Below, in pieces: positions 32,263 to 43,189 of a stretch of 64,000 nt of DNA. A model generated the notes under the pieces. That model was not told where the DNA came from, did no database searches, and was given only the letters and a program-made list of their open reading frames with translations. Source of the stretch: Hippophae tibetana (lineage: Eukaryota > Streptophyta > Magnoliopsida > Rosales > Elaeagnaceae). Positions within the stretch are counted from its first letter, which is position 1, and each line of letters opens with the position of its first letter. The stretch covers positions 34,264,501 through 34,328,500 of the forward strand of contig CM072804.1 in NCBI GenBank assembly GCA_037013495.1, read 5' to 3'. Made by a program: the position numbers and the translations under genes.

Positions 32263-33606
32263 TTAGTCTTTGCTTTGTTTTTGCAAATGTTCAACTAACT
32301 TTTCTACTTGAACTTCCACCTTTTTTTATACAAGCTTCCATAGAGTCCAACCGTTGATTGGTTTTAGATTGGTTATCTCTACAAACTTGAATAAAAGAAT
32401 TCAAGTTGTCCTCCAGGGTTGATTTATTGGGAATGCTTCTTGGAATAGGTGGGTGGAATTTCTAGCCTGGCTGATTTGAGCTTTGAGCGAAAGGAGGGTT
32501 GTTTTGCCTCTAGGAGAAGTTCGGATGATTTATCCACTCAGGATTATAGGTATTTGAATTGGGGTCGAACCTTGGTCTCTATTGATATGCTCCCAATACA
32601 TTAACCTATTCAAGTCCAGCTGTTGTTTCTCCTTGATATGGACAGGCTTCAGTACCATGTCCCATGTTGCTATATAAACCATACTGTTCATTATTGGTGT
32701 TGGTTTGTGTAGTGAAAAGGGCAACTTGCTTGGTCAGTTGAACAAGTTGTTGTTGAACTTCATTGCTAGAATCGATTTCATGAACTTCAGCTTTTCTCAC
32801 TCATGAGCTTTTCTGTTGGGAATTAACACCCAACATCTCAAAGAGGCTGTACGTCTTTGAGGTAGTATTTTCTCCCATTGCTCCTCCTACAACGTTGTCG
32901 ACAATGAACTGACATTGTTGTGTAAGTCCATCGTAAATGAATTGGTTCTACAACTACAAGGGAAAGCTGTGATGGGGACATTGAGTGAGAAACATTTTGA
33001 ACCTATCCCAAGCTTCATGGAATGGTTCTCTTTCCATTTGAGAGAAAGTAGCGATCTTTACTCTGAACTCTGATGTTTTTTGGTGGGAATAGAATTTTCC
33101 CATGAATTTATTATAAATGTTCTCCCATGTCATCAGAGAACCTGGGGGAAGTGACATTAACCAAGCTTTGGTCTTATCCTTTAAGATGTAGAGGAAACAT
33201 CTCATTCGAAGTTGATCCTCGTTTAGAATACCGAGGGGGAAGGTTTGGACCGTAGCATAGAAGTCTCTAATGAAGGAAAGAGAATCTTCATTAGGCAGCC
33301 CATAAAAGGAAGGAAGCATAGAAAAATGAATATTTTTTAGTTCATAATTCCGAGCAGCCTCACCCAGCTGGATAGGGGCAGTTGCCGTGCCAATCATTGG
33401 TCTTGCAAACTCCTTCATGCTGGTTTCCCTCACATGTTGGTTTTCTTCCATTTCTTTCGGTTCCAGTAAAGGATTAAGGCTTGGTTCTATGTTTGGCTCA
33501 AAAACAGGTTGATGGTTGGAATCCAGTCTTGTTGACACTTGTTTAAATTTATGAATATTATTTACATATGGTGTAAGGGGGTTTCTAAGGATCTCCTACC
33601 ACGCAT
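32263..33606 (-). pseudogene. gag: gag1 of family A, minus copy
   Basis: Start ATG at 33604-33606 and stop at 32263-32265 correspond to gag1 of the plus copy. One base is lost in codon 8 or so (CCTTAG for CCTTAGG), shifting the frame; the main frame is then open from 33538. Stops follow after HHSFPL (about 32954) and later ones near 32810, 32600 and 32575. The knuckle region QYGLYSNMGHGTEAC has the same two Cys-to-Tyr changes as the plus copy, so they were inherited from a common parent. The product cannot be made whole from this copy. Confidence 0.82.
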
Positions 33607-33899
33607 AGACTATTGAAAACGTAAATTTAAAACTCTTGTCAAGAAAAATAATAACCACATAAAAATTTAGAGAAAATTTACATAGTATTTAATACAAAAC
33701 ACTAAACAAAACTAGTTAAATCCTAAGTCAAATTTATTTTATTATTATTGTTTTTAAGATAAAATAATAAACTAAAGTTTTTTTTAATTATTTTTATTTT
33801 ATATATAAATATATTATTTTTTTATTTTATTTATTTGTTTTTAAATTTTATTTATTTCATGTTTTTTTAAGATAAAATAACATAATCAGTATTAACCAA

Positions 33900-34025
33900 G
33901 AGTGCTCTAGGAAAGAATGTTGGTGCAAAGGCTCCTTAAAAATCATCATCCTAGACAGAATAACGTTTCTAGGAAAGACTAGTGACACAAAGGCTTCCAA
34001 GAACTAGTCTCCTAGACAAAACTCC
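33900..34025 (-). ncRNA. Leader hairpins, minus copy
   Basis: Reverse complement of the leader region at 22683-22796. The first stem keeps GACTAGT with ACTAGTC and AGGA with TCCT; the second is degraded. Confidence 0.5.
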
Positions 34026-34579
34026 CTTAGATGTTTACTTTTCATGTTATTAAGTTAATTGAGTTAAGTTAAGTAAAAATTTAAGTTAATTAAGTTAATA
34101 AAAATGTATGTTATATAAGTTAATCAAAATCTAAGTTAATTAAGTTAAAAAAAAAACTAAGTTCATTAATTAAAACGAAAATTAAATTAGTAAAACCTAA
34201 GTTAATTAAGTTAAATAAAAATTAAAATAAAAAAAACTAAGTTACTATTTATGCTATAATTTTTTTACTATTCATAAATGGTAAGTTTTTTTTACTATTC
34301 ATGAACGATAAGTTTTTTTTTTACTTCAAATTTCATATTTCAAAAAATATATTTTATTATTCATGAAATTATTATTATTATTTTTTTAATTTAAAATTTT
34401 CATTTTGTTTATATTTATATATATATATATATTTTATTTCTTATGAAATTTGATTATTTTTTATATTTTTTTTATTAGCTATATATATATATATTTAATC
34501 AAAATAAAAAAAATCACAATTATTTACAACACAAAATGTTTTTTAAAATTTTGATAAATAATTTAAAAACGCTATTTCT

Positions 34580-34597
34580 TCCCCGACAATGGTGCCA
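34580..34597 (-). other. Primer binding site, minus copy
   Basis: Minus strand TGGCACCATTGTCGGGGA, complementary to the tRNA-Asp 3' end with three mismatches, six bases from the LTR end. Confidence 0.7.
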
Positions 34598-34603
34598 AAA
34601 ACT

Positions 34604-36436
34604 TGATGAGTGAAAACCGGTATCACCGATTCTGCCAATAGTTTGGTTTTATATTTATAAAACTCTCGCAAGTGCACAAATCATTTCGTAAAAAATGATA
34701 AGTATACTATCAAGGTCGATCTAAGGAAGGAATATATGTGATTTTTAATTTATTATTCAAACTTTTAAAAACGAAATTAAATCCTAAACATCCTGTCACG
34801 ATAGTTTGGTTTTTTGTGTTTCTAATCTAATAACATAAAAATAAACATAGATACAGATTCAATAAATATTTATGCAAATTTTATCATTTATAATAGTGAG
34901 GTATTTATGGATATAATAATTAAGTTAATTATGCATGCTGATATTATCTAGGTTATTAAAGATATAAATTAATATTTATTGATTCTCTCTTTTTTATATG
35001 AATACCACCTTTGGTGGGGTTAGATGTTCTTTGTTAACTAAATAAATCAATTAACACCTATGGGTGGGGTTGATAACTAATTTGGTTAATTAAATTAATT
35101 CCTTTTTCTAAGTGATTGAAAATGAACCATTTAAATGCCATCTTTGGTGGGGTTAGACAGTTTTAAACTTTATTCAAGGTGTCCAAATTAAACCTAAGAA
35201 TTTAATTATCCGAGTACTAACTTTCAAGTTTTAAAACCACTACTGAAAATATGTTGTCAATACATTTTCAGATAATAATTCTTATAAAAACTTTTGAAAT
35301 AGAGCTTCACTCTAACTACCGGGCGATTGTACTAACAAATAAAAGAGCACTACTCTAAATTAGACCGGATAACTAAACCTTAAAATTTAATTTTCATATT
35401 TAAGTTTGTAATGAAAAATAATATATTTCTCTCTAACATTCTTAATATAAAATCTTGAATAAAAATAAAATCAATTTATTTTAGAGATTTTTACCTATTT
35501 AATATTTCGCAAGCATAATAACGTTATTATTATATCATGTTTACAAACAACCAGTAATGTTAAATTTAATCACAGACAAATTAAATATAACATATAAGAA
35601 TAAAGCAAAAAAAAATAACTGTAAAGAAAATAAAATCCTTACAGTACTTTCGATGTTATTCCCGTTGCTGAAAAACCTCCAACGGAATTTGCATTGCCAT
35701 TTATTGAATAAAAAATCAAATAAATTACAAAAACATAACTAGTTCTTATCAAAAAGAGAATAACTCTAAAACTAAGAGAAACTAACTAAGAAAAGCTTAA
35801 AAACTAAGAAATGAGAGAAAGAAATAGAAGAGAAGATGTGTTTTGAGGTGTGTTTAGTTGTGAAGAGAATGAGGGTATTTATAGGGGAGGATGGGAAGAA
35901 AAAGTGGGTGAAAAAATGATAAAAAATGGTGTAAACCCGGAGTAGTGAATGATGACGTCATTGATGATGTCATGCTGACGTGGGCGCGCGCGCGCGCAAA
36001 TTGGGGCAGATAGGTGCAGCGGTGGGTGCGGACTGGGCGCTGGCGCGCACGGAAGGGAGTAAGGGCGCGCGTGGGACTAGGCATTGGCGCGCACGGAAGG
36101 GAGCAAGGGCGCACACGGGATTGGGCACTGGCGGTGGCTGCGTGCGCGATTTCCTCTTTTTTAACATTTTTGACCTATTTTGTCCATTTTTCCATATTTG
36201 TTGACTTTTCCTTATTTATTTTTGAATATATTTGTGATGTATTGCCTTCAGTATTCCTTTTTGAGTCTTTAAGTTATATTTTTAAGTGAAAATACCTGAA
36301 AAACAATAAGAATACCCGTGATTCCGAAAAGACAAATTTATATAAATATATGATAAAATCATATAAATATATATATTTTTAATCAATTAATGTGCATAAA
36401 GTCATGGTAATTTTAGTGCTTTTTGAGCACTCATCA
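34604..36436 (-). repeat. 5' LTR of family A, minus copy
   Basis: Ends TGATGAGTGAAAACC and GAGCACTCATCA, 1833 bp, shorter than the plus copy, in part because of a smaller GC-rich island (35980-36150). TATA box (minus) at 35876-35883; TGACGTCA at 35953-35960, TGATGTCA at 35965-35972. Confidence 0.9.
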
Positions 36437-37440
36437 GCTTCTTGTGTCGACCATCAATACGATATTGACAGCTTTGCCCGTGAAAGACATATACATCTAC
36501 ACATCTTCTCCTACCATAGGATTATCCAAAAGAGGTGTTTTCCCCAAGTTATCCTTAATGGATTGAAAGGCTCGTTCCCAAAGGTATTATGTGTTCTTTT
36601 TCAACAATTGAAAAAACAATAGACATTTTTCGGTGCACTTAGAAATGAAGTGACTTAAAGCTGCGATACGTTCGTACAACTGTTGGACTTCCTTGACGCA
36701 GCAAAGGGACTTCATGTTGACCAAGGTTGAGATTTTATCTGGATTGGATTCTATGCCTCTATATGTCACTAAGTACCCCAAGAACTTCCCCGAGACTACA
36801 CCAAACATACACTTCTTTGGGTTGAGACACATTTTATAATTCCGAATTATGGCGAGCACCTCTTTAAGGTCAGAAACATGGTCTTTAGCACATTTGGTTT
36901 TGACCATCATGTCATCGACATACACTTCCATGTTTCATCCAATTTGGTTTCGAAACATTTTATTCATTATTCTTTGATAGGTGGCACCGATGCTTTTCAA
37001 ACCAAATGGCATCTTATTGTAGCAAAATGTCCCTTCTTCTGTGATAAATGCCATTTTTCTTCATGTTTGGGATGAATTCGGATTTGATGGTAGCTTGAAT
37101 AGGGATCCATGAAGCTCATTGATTCGATCCCAACCATGGCATCTACCAATTGATCAATATTCAGCAAAGGGAAGCAATCTTTTGGAGTCTTTTTCATCAA
37201 ATTAGTGAAATCCATGCATATTCTATACTCATCTCCCGCTTTGTTCACTAACACCACATTTGATAACCAGGTTGGGTACATGACCTCGCAAACCCAACCT
37301 ACACTTTTCAAGGACTTGATCTTCTTTTTTATGATCTCATTCTTATCTCTGGAAAATCTCCACTTTCTTTGTTGGACCAACCTTTTGGTATGATCTAGGC
37401 ATAACTCATGGGAGATGATATTAGGGTCGATACCGTGCAT
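36437..37440 (-). pseudogene. pol: Reverse transcriptase of Tat-type element C
   Basis: Right-to-left translation gives the RT start (HTKRLVQQRKWRFSRDKNE, ICMDFTNLMKKTPKD, FPLLNIDQLVDA, FMDPYSSYHQIRI). After a frameshift and stops near 36930-37000 it continues with EVYVDDMMVKTK, LNPKKCMFGV, SGKFLGYLV and RGIESNPDKI. YVDDM.VK and the 'G.R.IE.NP.KI' block are typical of Tat-type elements, against FMDDFSVFG of Athila. The connection and early RNase H part is still readable to 36437, where the LTR of the minus-strand family A element begins. The rest of RNase H and integrase are absent. Confidence 0.82.
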
Positions 37441-37659
37441 GTCCTTAAGCTTTCAAGCAAACAAATCCTCGTTATTCTTCAAGAAATCAATAAAATCAGC
37501 TTTTAATGAAGAAGGTAGTTCAAAATTGATTTTCAGGGATCGATCGTTCTCCAATGCCCTTATATGAACCACATCATATTCACCATGTACTTCCATCATA
37601 ACATGTTCATCGGTATGCGGTTTCTTAATTTCTTTGGGATGCCCTTTGTTCCTTAATTG

Positions 37660-38091
37660 CTATTTCGAAGATCGAGTTAGTGCTTTCTTCATAGCAACAT
37701 TGTAACAACTTCGTGCCCTATCTTTTCCCCTCTCAATTTCTCTTACCACATCGAAAATAGGGTACTTAATCATTTGATGGTATGTTGAAGGCACCACTTT
37801 CATTTTATGTATCCATGGGTGGCCCAAAATTGCATTATAAGGTGTAAGAGTGTTCAAAATGAAAAATTTTGTCAAAATTATAGCACCTTCTACCGACACA
37901 GGTAGACGTATGGTCCACACTGACATCCCTACACTGCCATTGAATCCAAGCAACAATATTTGTTGTTGAGTGATCTCTTTAGGATCTATGCCCATGTCGA
38001 GCAAAGAAGAAAAGTATAAGAGGTCGGATGAGCTACCATTGTCGACTAATATTCGACGCACCTCGTAATAAGCTATTTTCATAGTGAACAC
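37660..38091 (-). pseudogene. pol: Protease of Tat-type element C
   Basis: An open frame of 143 codons with the retropepsin site RRILVDNGSSSDLLYF. DNGSS is common in Tat-type gag-pro proteins instead of DTGSS. It is followed by LLGFNGSVGM, LTPYNAILGHPWIHKMK and PSTYHQMIKYP. The block lies between gag and RT in the right order and strand. Upstream and downstream stops separate it from both neighbours, so the polyprotein is broken even though the protease segment itself is open. Confidence 0.8.
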
Positions 38092-38121
38092 TAAAGGATC
38101 GTCATGAGGAGGTAGGAATTC

Positions 38122-39552
38122 TCATCCTTCAAAATTAATTAGGTAAACTGGGCCCTCAGGTCTTAGACTGTAGACCAAACGCCTCGTATCTTGAGCCTCT
38201 CTTGCATGCCTTTTCTTGGAGTTGCTGGTAGGTCTAACATAAATGATGTGTATTATACGTACATCCCCAAGTGGGACAGGGTGTGCTCTATTTGTTTCCC
38301 TACGAATCAAGTTGGTTGGTGCTCTAATCCTTTTATCAGGGTTATCTCTCTGAGCCTCTTCTTGAAGGGTTCTGGTTTTATCAATGATGTCCCTTAGGTA
38401 TCCTTCTGGAAGGAGGTGCTCAATCTCCCACTTCAGATGGAGACAATCTTGGGTCCAATGCCTTGTGTCTCTATGGAACATGTAATACTAATTGGGGTTT
38501 CTGAGAGGAGCTTTCATGGTGGGTGGCCAATTGACATTATTGAGACGCTACATTTGATGCACTACTTCAGCCAATATGATGCGTAGAGGTGTTCCTTGAA
38601 AAGGAGATAAGGCACAGACCTAAGTCTCTAAGTTACCTCTCGGCCTTAGGGTGGATTTGAAGTAGGGAAAAGTGGGATGTTTATCCCTAGTAGGACTTTT
38701 GTTCTCCTCTCTCTTAATGAGGTTGGACCTATTCAGGTTCTTGTTAACCAACTTTTTGCTCGATTTCATTTCCATTTTCACATTGACTAATTTTTGAGTT
38801 TCCTCATAAATTGCCTCTAGGGAGCATGGTGTAGTTTTTTTCAATTCTATAAAGAGGCCATTATCGTTTAATTCCCTTTCAAAAGTCTTCAATGGCTATG
38901 GAATCAGAGCATTGGTTAATCTCCATCTTCTTTATTTTGAACCTCCGCATGTAAGCTTCAATTGTCTCATCTTCCTCTTGGACTATTGAGAGCTAGTGGT
39001 GAGACTCTTTCTTGATTATGCCATGGCCATTTTGAATTGAAGAGTGTATGCCACTGGATCCTTGGTTCCTTTATACGGGAGACATTTGGGGACATTAAAC
39101 TTTGGCGGAGGCAACATTAACTCAATGATATCCGAGAAAGGCTATATAGATAATTGATTGTAAACATTTTCAATATCACCCAATGAATTTGACTTTTCCT
39201 ACCCTTTGAGCCTATCGTTAACTCTCGTCCACATTTTTTCTTCCGTCTCTTTTAATTTTTTGTCTAATTCGTCACCCGAGTTATAAGGATGAATTGTAGG
39301 TTCGTAGGTGGGAGGGTTTACCTGGGAGGTTTCCACAACAAAATAAGAATCATAAACTATTTGGGGACGTTGCTCAACATCTATATGTCGATGAGGGTCA
39401 TGGACACGAGGCATACATTCCTTTCTAGAGTGTTGATGTACTATATGGGGATTACAAGGTGTGTAGAATGAACTCTTTGTGTCTGAACATACATTTTGTA
39501 CTATCGGGGGGTTATCCATACTGCAATTTGTGGAAGTACCTAAAGGTTGCAT
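38122..39552 (-). pseudogene. gag: gag of Tat-type element C
   Basis: The N-terminal part is open from 39552 to 39199. The core follows in pieces (MLPPPKFNVPKCLPYKGTKD, then LKTFERELNDNG near 38890), broken by stops and shifts. Near 38480 the nucleocapsid region reads FHRDTRHWTQDCLHLKWEIE and HLLPEGYLRDI, which corresponds to the 'FHRD.GH.T..C..LK.EIE.LL..G.L' motif of Tat-type Gag. A CCHC knuckle in strict form is not visible. It lies directly after the PBS. Confidence 0.72.
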
Positions 39553-39830
39553 GCCTCGTGTGGACAGGTCTACATCGGGAAGGGTTGAAACCCAATTTTT
39601 GCTAGCTGAAGCAGTTACTAAATCATAATTTTATCAACGACCTTAAGGGCGAAAAAGGAAGCGCTCTATCGTTGAGGTCGAATTCTTAAGCCAATGGGAC
39701 AGGGTTGTCTATCTATTCATCGATCAGGGGTGGACAATCCATTTGACGGTGTGCAGATCAAAACACAAGTTAATTCTCTTATTATATGATCAGGTCTCAA
39801 ATGCCAACTACAGACTAGAAAGATTTGATT

Positions 39831-39847
39831 TCCCACAGACGACGCCA
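39831..39847 (-). other. Primer binding site of element C
   Basis: Minus strand TGGCGTCGTCTGTGGGA, two bases after the 5' LTR end AAACA. The TGGCG..GTCTGTGGGA form is familiar from Tat-type elements; I do not assign the tRNA with certainty. Confidence 0.7.
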
Positions 39848-39849
39848 AT

Positions 39850-40306
39850 TGTTTGGAGAGAATTTATGTGTTCAAGATTTTAGTGATTTGTAGTGAGAAG
39901 TAGAAATTTAGAGAACTGAATTAGATTATTTATTCTCCTCACTTAAGGGGTATATATGTGCATAACATCTTACATACGTGACAAGACATGTATTATATGA
40001 CCTGGATACACTGTTACAGATATAAGAAAGTCATTATATATAGGTCGTTCTAGATTCTTGGATAAATTTCTCGGGCTACCCATGGAGAGGGAGGACTGAT
40101 CATGTCAGGATCTCAATATTTCACTAGGTCTTGACATTTAAGACCTCGTAATTATATGACGAGGTACTCTAGTCAACTGAATTGTACGCATTACCAAGCT
40201 CGGTTGGCCCGGGCAGTTGTTAAACTAGTCTTATAATCTTGTTACCCCCTAGCTGGGTACTTGTACTTATTAGGTCGTATGCCCGTTACATATTTAATAC
40301 TAAACA
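39850..40306 (-). repeat. 5' LTR of family C element
   Basis: Plus strand TGTTTGGAGAG to ATACTAAACA, 457 bp, with 5-bp inverted ends TGTTT/AAACA. A minus-strand TATA box lies near 39950 (ATATATACCCC). Outer flank ATTTC matches the left side. Confidence 0.88.
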
Positions 40307-40311
40307 ATTTC

Positions 40312-42624
40312 AAATCTTTGAATGATTTATTATACAATATTTTATAAAAAATAATATATATTTTATTATATAATGTTTTAAACTAATTGGTTAACTGATT
40401 GATTAATATAATTATTATAAGTTTGTGAAGATGTATGTATTAAATAAAAATTAGTTTAAAATATAAGTAATTGATTGTTTTGATATTTTACATTTTTTAT
40501 AAAAAAGAATTCTATATTTTTGATATAGTTCTCATAATTTTTGTGATTTTTTTTAAATTATCGTCGATAAAAATAATATCATCGATATTTTTATAAAAAT
40601 TATATATGAACGTCTTGACCGATATTCACATTTCAAACCTTCTTTACAACTCAAATGCTATAAAATCGAACATAACTTTAAATTTACACACGTGTGTTAT
40701 GGTGCTATCCATGCAAACTTTTTGTTAAAAAAAATCAAAAATCATTTATAAGTTGTTTGGTAATGATTTTATGTTTTTTTTTTTGAAAACTTAAAAAATA
40801 AAGAAATGTTTTTTGTTATTATGTACAAATTTTATATTTTTAATCATTTTTTGCAAATATTTATAAATATTCTTCAAATACTTATAAATATAAAAGTTAT
40901 AAGATTTGATTTACTCTCTTCAAAAATGTTAGTGAAAATAAAAAAAAATCAAAAATTTAAAATATAATTCAAAAATCTTTATTTTAAAGATTTATAAATC
41001 ACTCCATATTTTGGTAGTGATTTCTTTAAAAAATAAAAGTTAAAATTAAAAATTATTATTAAATATATTTGATTAAAAATCTAAAATCAAAACCATTATT
41101 ATTAAATATTTTTTTTTATTAGTTTCTCTTACTATCTTTAAAAATAGAAAATTAAAAAAAAAAGTGTTATAATAATCTCCGGTCAAAAGAGAGAAAAACA
41201 AATTTGATTATGTTTCGAGCTAATTAATAGGGACACTTACTTCCCTTAAAGCAATTCTCGGAGAAATGTGGGTTGGCAGTTCGCACACTGCAATTGAAAA
41301 TTAATAAAAAGTAACTTTGTCTTTGATAAAAGGATTGTAATGAAAAGTAGGGAGTGCCGATTCGTATGCAGCCTGAATTATTACAATTTAAATTGGTTGA
41401 TTTTAATTTTAATTAAATTTAAATATAAATAAATTGATATAAAATTAACTAAAATTATTATTTAATATATTTTTTAATTAATCAATTTTTTATAAATTAA
41501 AAATACTATTTAATATCATTAAAACTCAATCAACGAACATATATATTATAAAATTTAAACTCTTTATTTATATATAATATACTTTTCAAATAATTATAGA
41601 TTATAATTGTAATATGTTTTAGCATGTTTTTATTCAAAACAAAATCCAAAGTTACTATTAAAAATTTATAATAGAAAACTAAATGTTAACGTCCATAATA
41701 ATAAAAATATTATTCAACTTAATTTCTTATTTTATATTACATTAAGTTTGGATCCTTTGCAACTATAAAAGTTAAAAAAAATTCTTTAACGTCCTTTTTT
41801 TTAATTATCCTTAAATTTTATTTCATATTATTTTGAATTATTGAAACTGATTAAAATTTAACCTAAATTTAATTTAATTTAATTTTTATTTTATTTATAA
41901 TAAAATATGATATAAATTATCACTCTTAATTAATAATTTAAATTATTAACAATTTTGGGCTGATATTTTTAGTGGAAATCAGAGCAGGTAAGGGTAGTCC
42001 ATGAAAGTCATAAGGGTAAGGCCCCCTAATATTGGTGATGTTTTAAAAGTATTAATAATAATGATCATAATGTGAGAGTAGGTTATTAAATTTAATATGC
42101 TTAACAACTCCCCTAAATTTGGGCCCCTTGAGTCCTTTAAGCCCTCCTATTTAGTTTACCTGCTCACTGCCTTGTAATTTGGACCGGTAATCAGTTTTAC
42201 AGATTACATATATACCCCCACAAATCAATTTTCCCTTCCTAAACATATTACTATATTAGCATTTTATTTTATTTTATGAAGAATGAGATTTAAAGGCTAC
42301 AATTTCCCACGTGTTTTCTTGTGATGAATATAAAGTAGAAATTAAAATTCCATCACAAATGTGCAAGTTATATAATATTATTTAAAAAAAATCCTCACTA
42401 CAAATATGTTAGAATAATGTTCAAATTCTAATTGTGAAAGTTAATCCATATATATAACAACTATTTGCCGGTGGTATCGCAGAGCTCTTATATGTAGGAA
42501 TATTTTCCATCCCTGTTTGCGATTCTTTCTCTTTTTACACTTTAAGGAAATCATTAAGCTTACTAATTCATAACTTAAAAAGACTCTAATTCTTTGATGT
42601 ATTATTTATATGTATCAATATATT
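40312..42624. other. AT-rich intergenic DNA
   Basis: No gene, RNA gene or terminal repeat recognised; long A/T tracts throughout. Confidence 0.5.
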
Positions 42625-43189
42625 TGTTAGAAACCAAGACTTAACTTAATCTAATAAAATCTCATTAAATTAAAAATTATCTAAATTTATATAAGTAATA
42701 TTACTGCCGAACTCCTGGTCGATGTGAGACTGAAAAAAATTTAATAGTTTCTCTCCACACAAACAAAGATGGTTTTACAAAGTTATAGTGAGACTATTAA
42801 TGACAAATCTCAAAGTCACCGATTAAGGTAAATCCAACTTTGATAATAAATTAGAAACTCAGATCTAACTCAACTTAATAAAATCTCATTAAGTTAATGA
42901 TTGTCCAAGCTTATAAGTAGTACTGTTGTTAAACTCTTGATCGATGTGGGATTAAAACAAACTTAACAGCCTCCATACACACGGACAGAGGTGGTTTCAC
43001 AAAACCACGGTGAGACTGTTAAGAAAAAAACTCAAATCATTGATCAAGTAAGACCCAGTTCTGATACTATGTTAAAAACTAAGGCCTAATTCAACCTAAT
43101 AAGATTTCATTAAATTAGTGTTTGTTCAAGCTTATAAACAACACTATTGTTAAACTCCTACCCGATGTGAGACTAAAAAAAACTTAACA
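42625..43189 (-). mobile_element. TRIM array: three LTRs, two internal regions
   Basis: LTR-like units lie at 42625-42746, 42847-42968 and 43070-43189 (122, 122 and 120 bp), separated by internal parts of 100 and 101 bp. On the minus strand a unit begins TGTTAAGTTTTTTTTAGTC and ends in a TCTAACA or TTTAACA form. The internal part after it starts TAGTATCAGAACTGG, a PBS close to the tRNA-iMet form TGGTATCAGAGC. There is no coding capacity. This is a terminal-repeat retrotransposon in miniature that has become a tandem, probably by unequal recombination between LTRs. The flanks ATATT and ATACA do not form a clear target duplication. It is related to the single TRIM at 52810. Confidence 0.78.

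Larger units (their letters stand above)
30906..36436 (-). mobile_element. Athila-type element (family A), minus-strand 5' half
   Basis: From right to left: 5' LTR 36436-34604, PBS, leader with hairpins, gag1, gag2, then truncation at 30906. pol, the 3' part and the 3' LTR are gone. Right flank GCTTC has no match at the left, consistent with a separate insertion later joined to the plus copy by deletion. Confidence 0.88.
18758..40306 (-). mobile_element. Tat-type Ty3/gypsy element (family C) with nested elements
   Basis: Two 457-bp LTRs in the same orientation (18758-19214 and 39850-40306) are flanked by a perfect 5-bp target duplication ATTTC (18753-18757 and 40307-40311). On the minus strand the order is 5' LTR at the right, PBS, gag, protease, reverse transcriptase, then a break at 36436. 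At 20155 the element resumes with an antisense extra ORF and the 3' LTR. The break is filled by two family A elements. The remaining parts of RNase H and all of integrase are missing. Confidence 0.85.

Noticed and set aside
42625..43189. Cassandra-type TRIM carrying a 5S rRNA-like sequence
   Set aside because: I see no 5S A-box/C-box promoter sequence in the LTRs; it is a different TRIM family.
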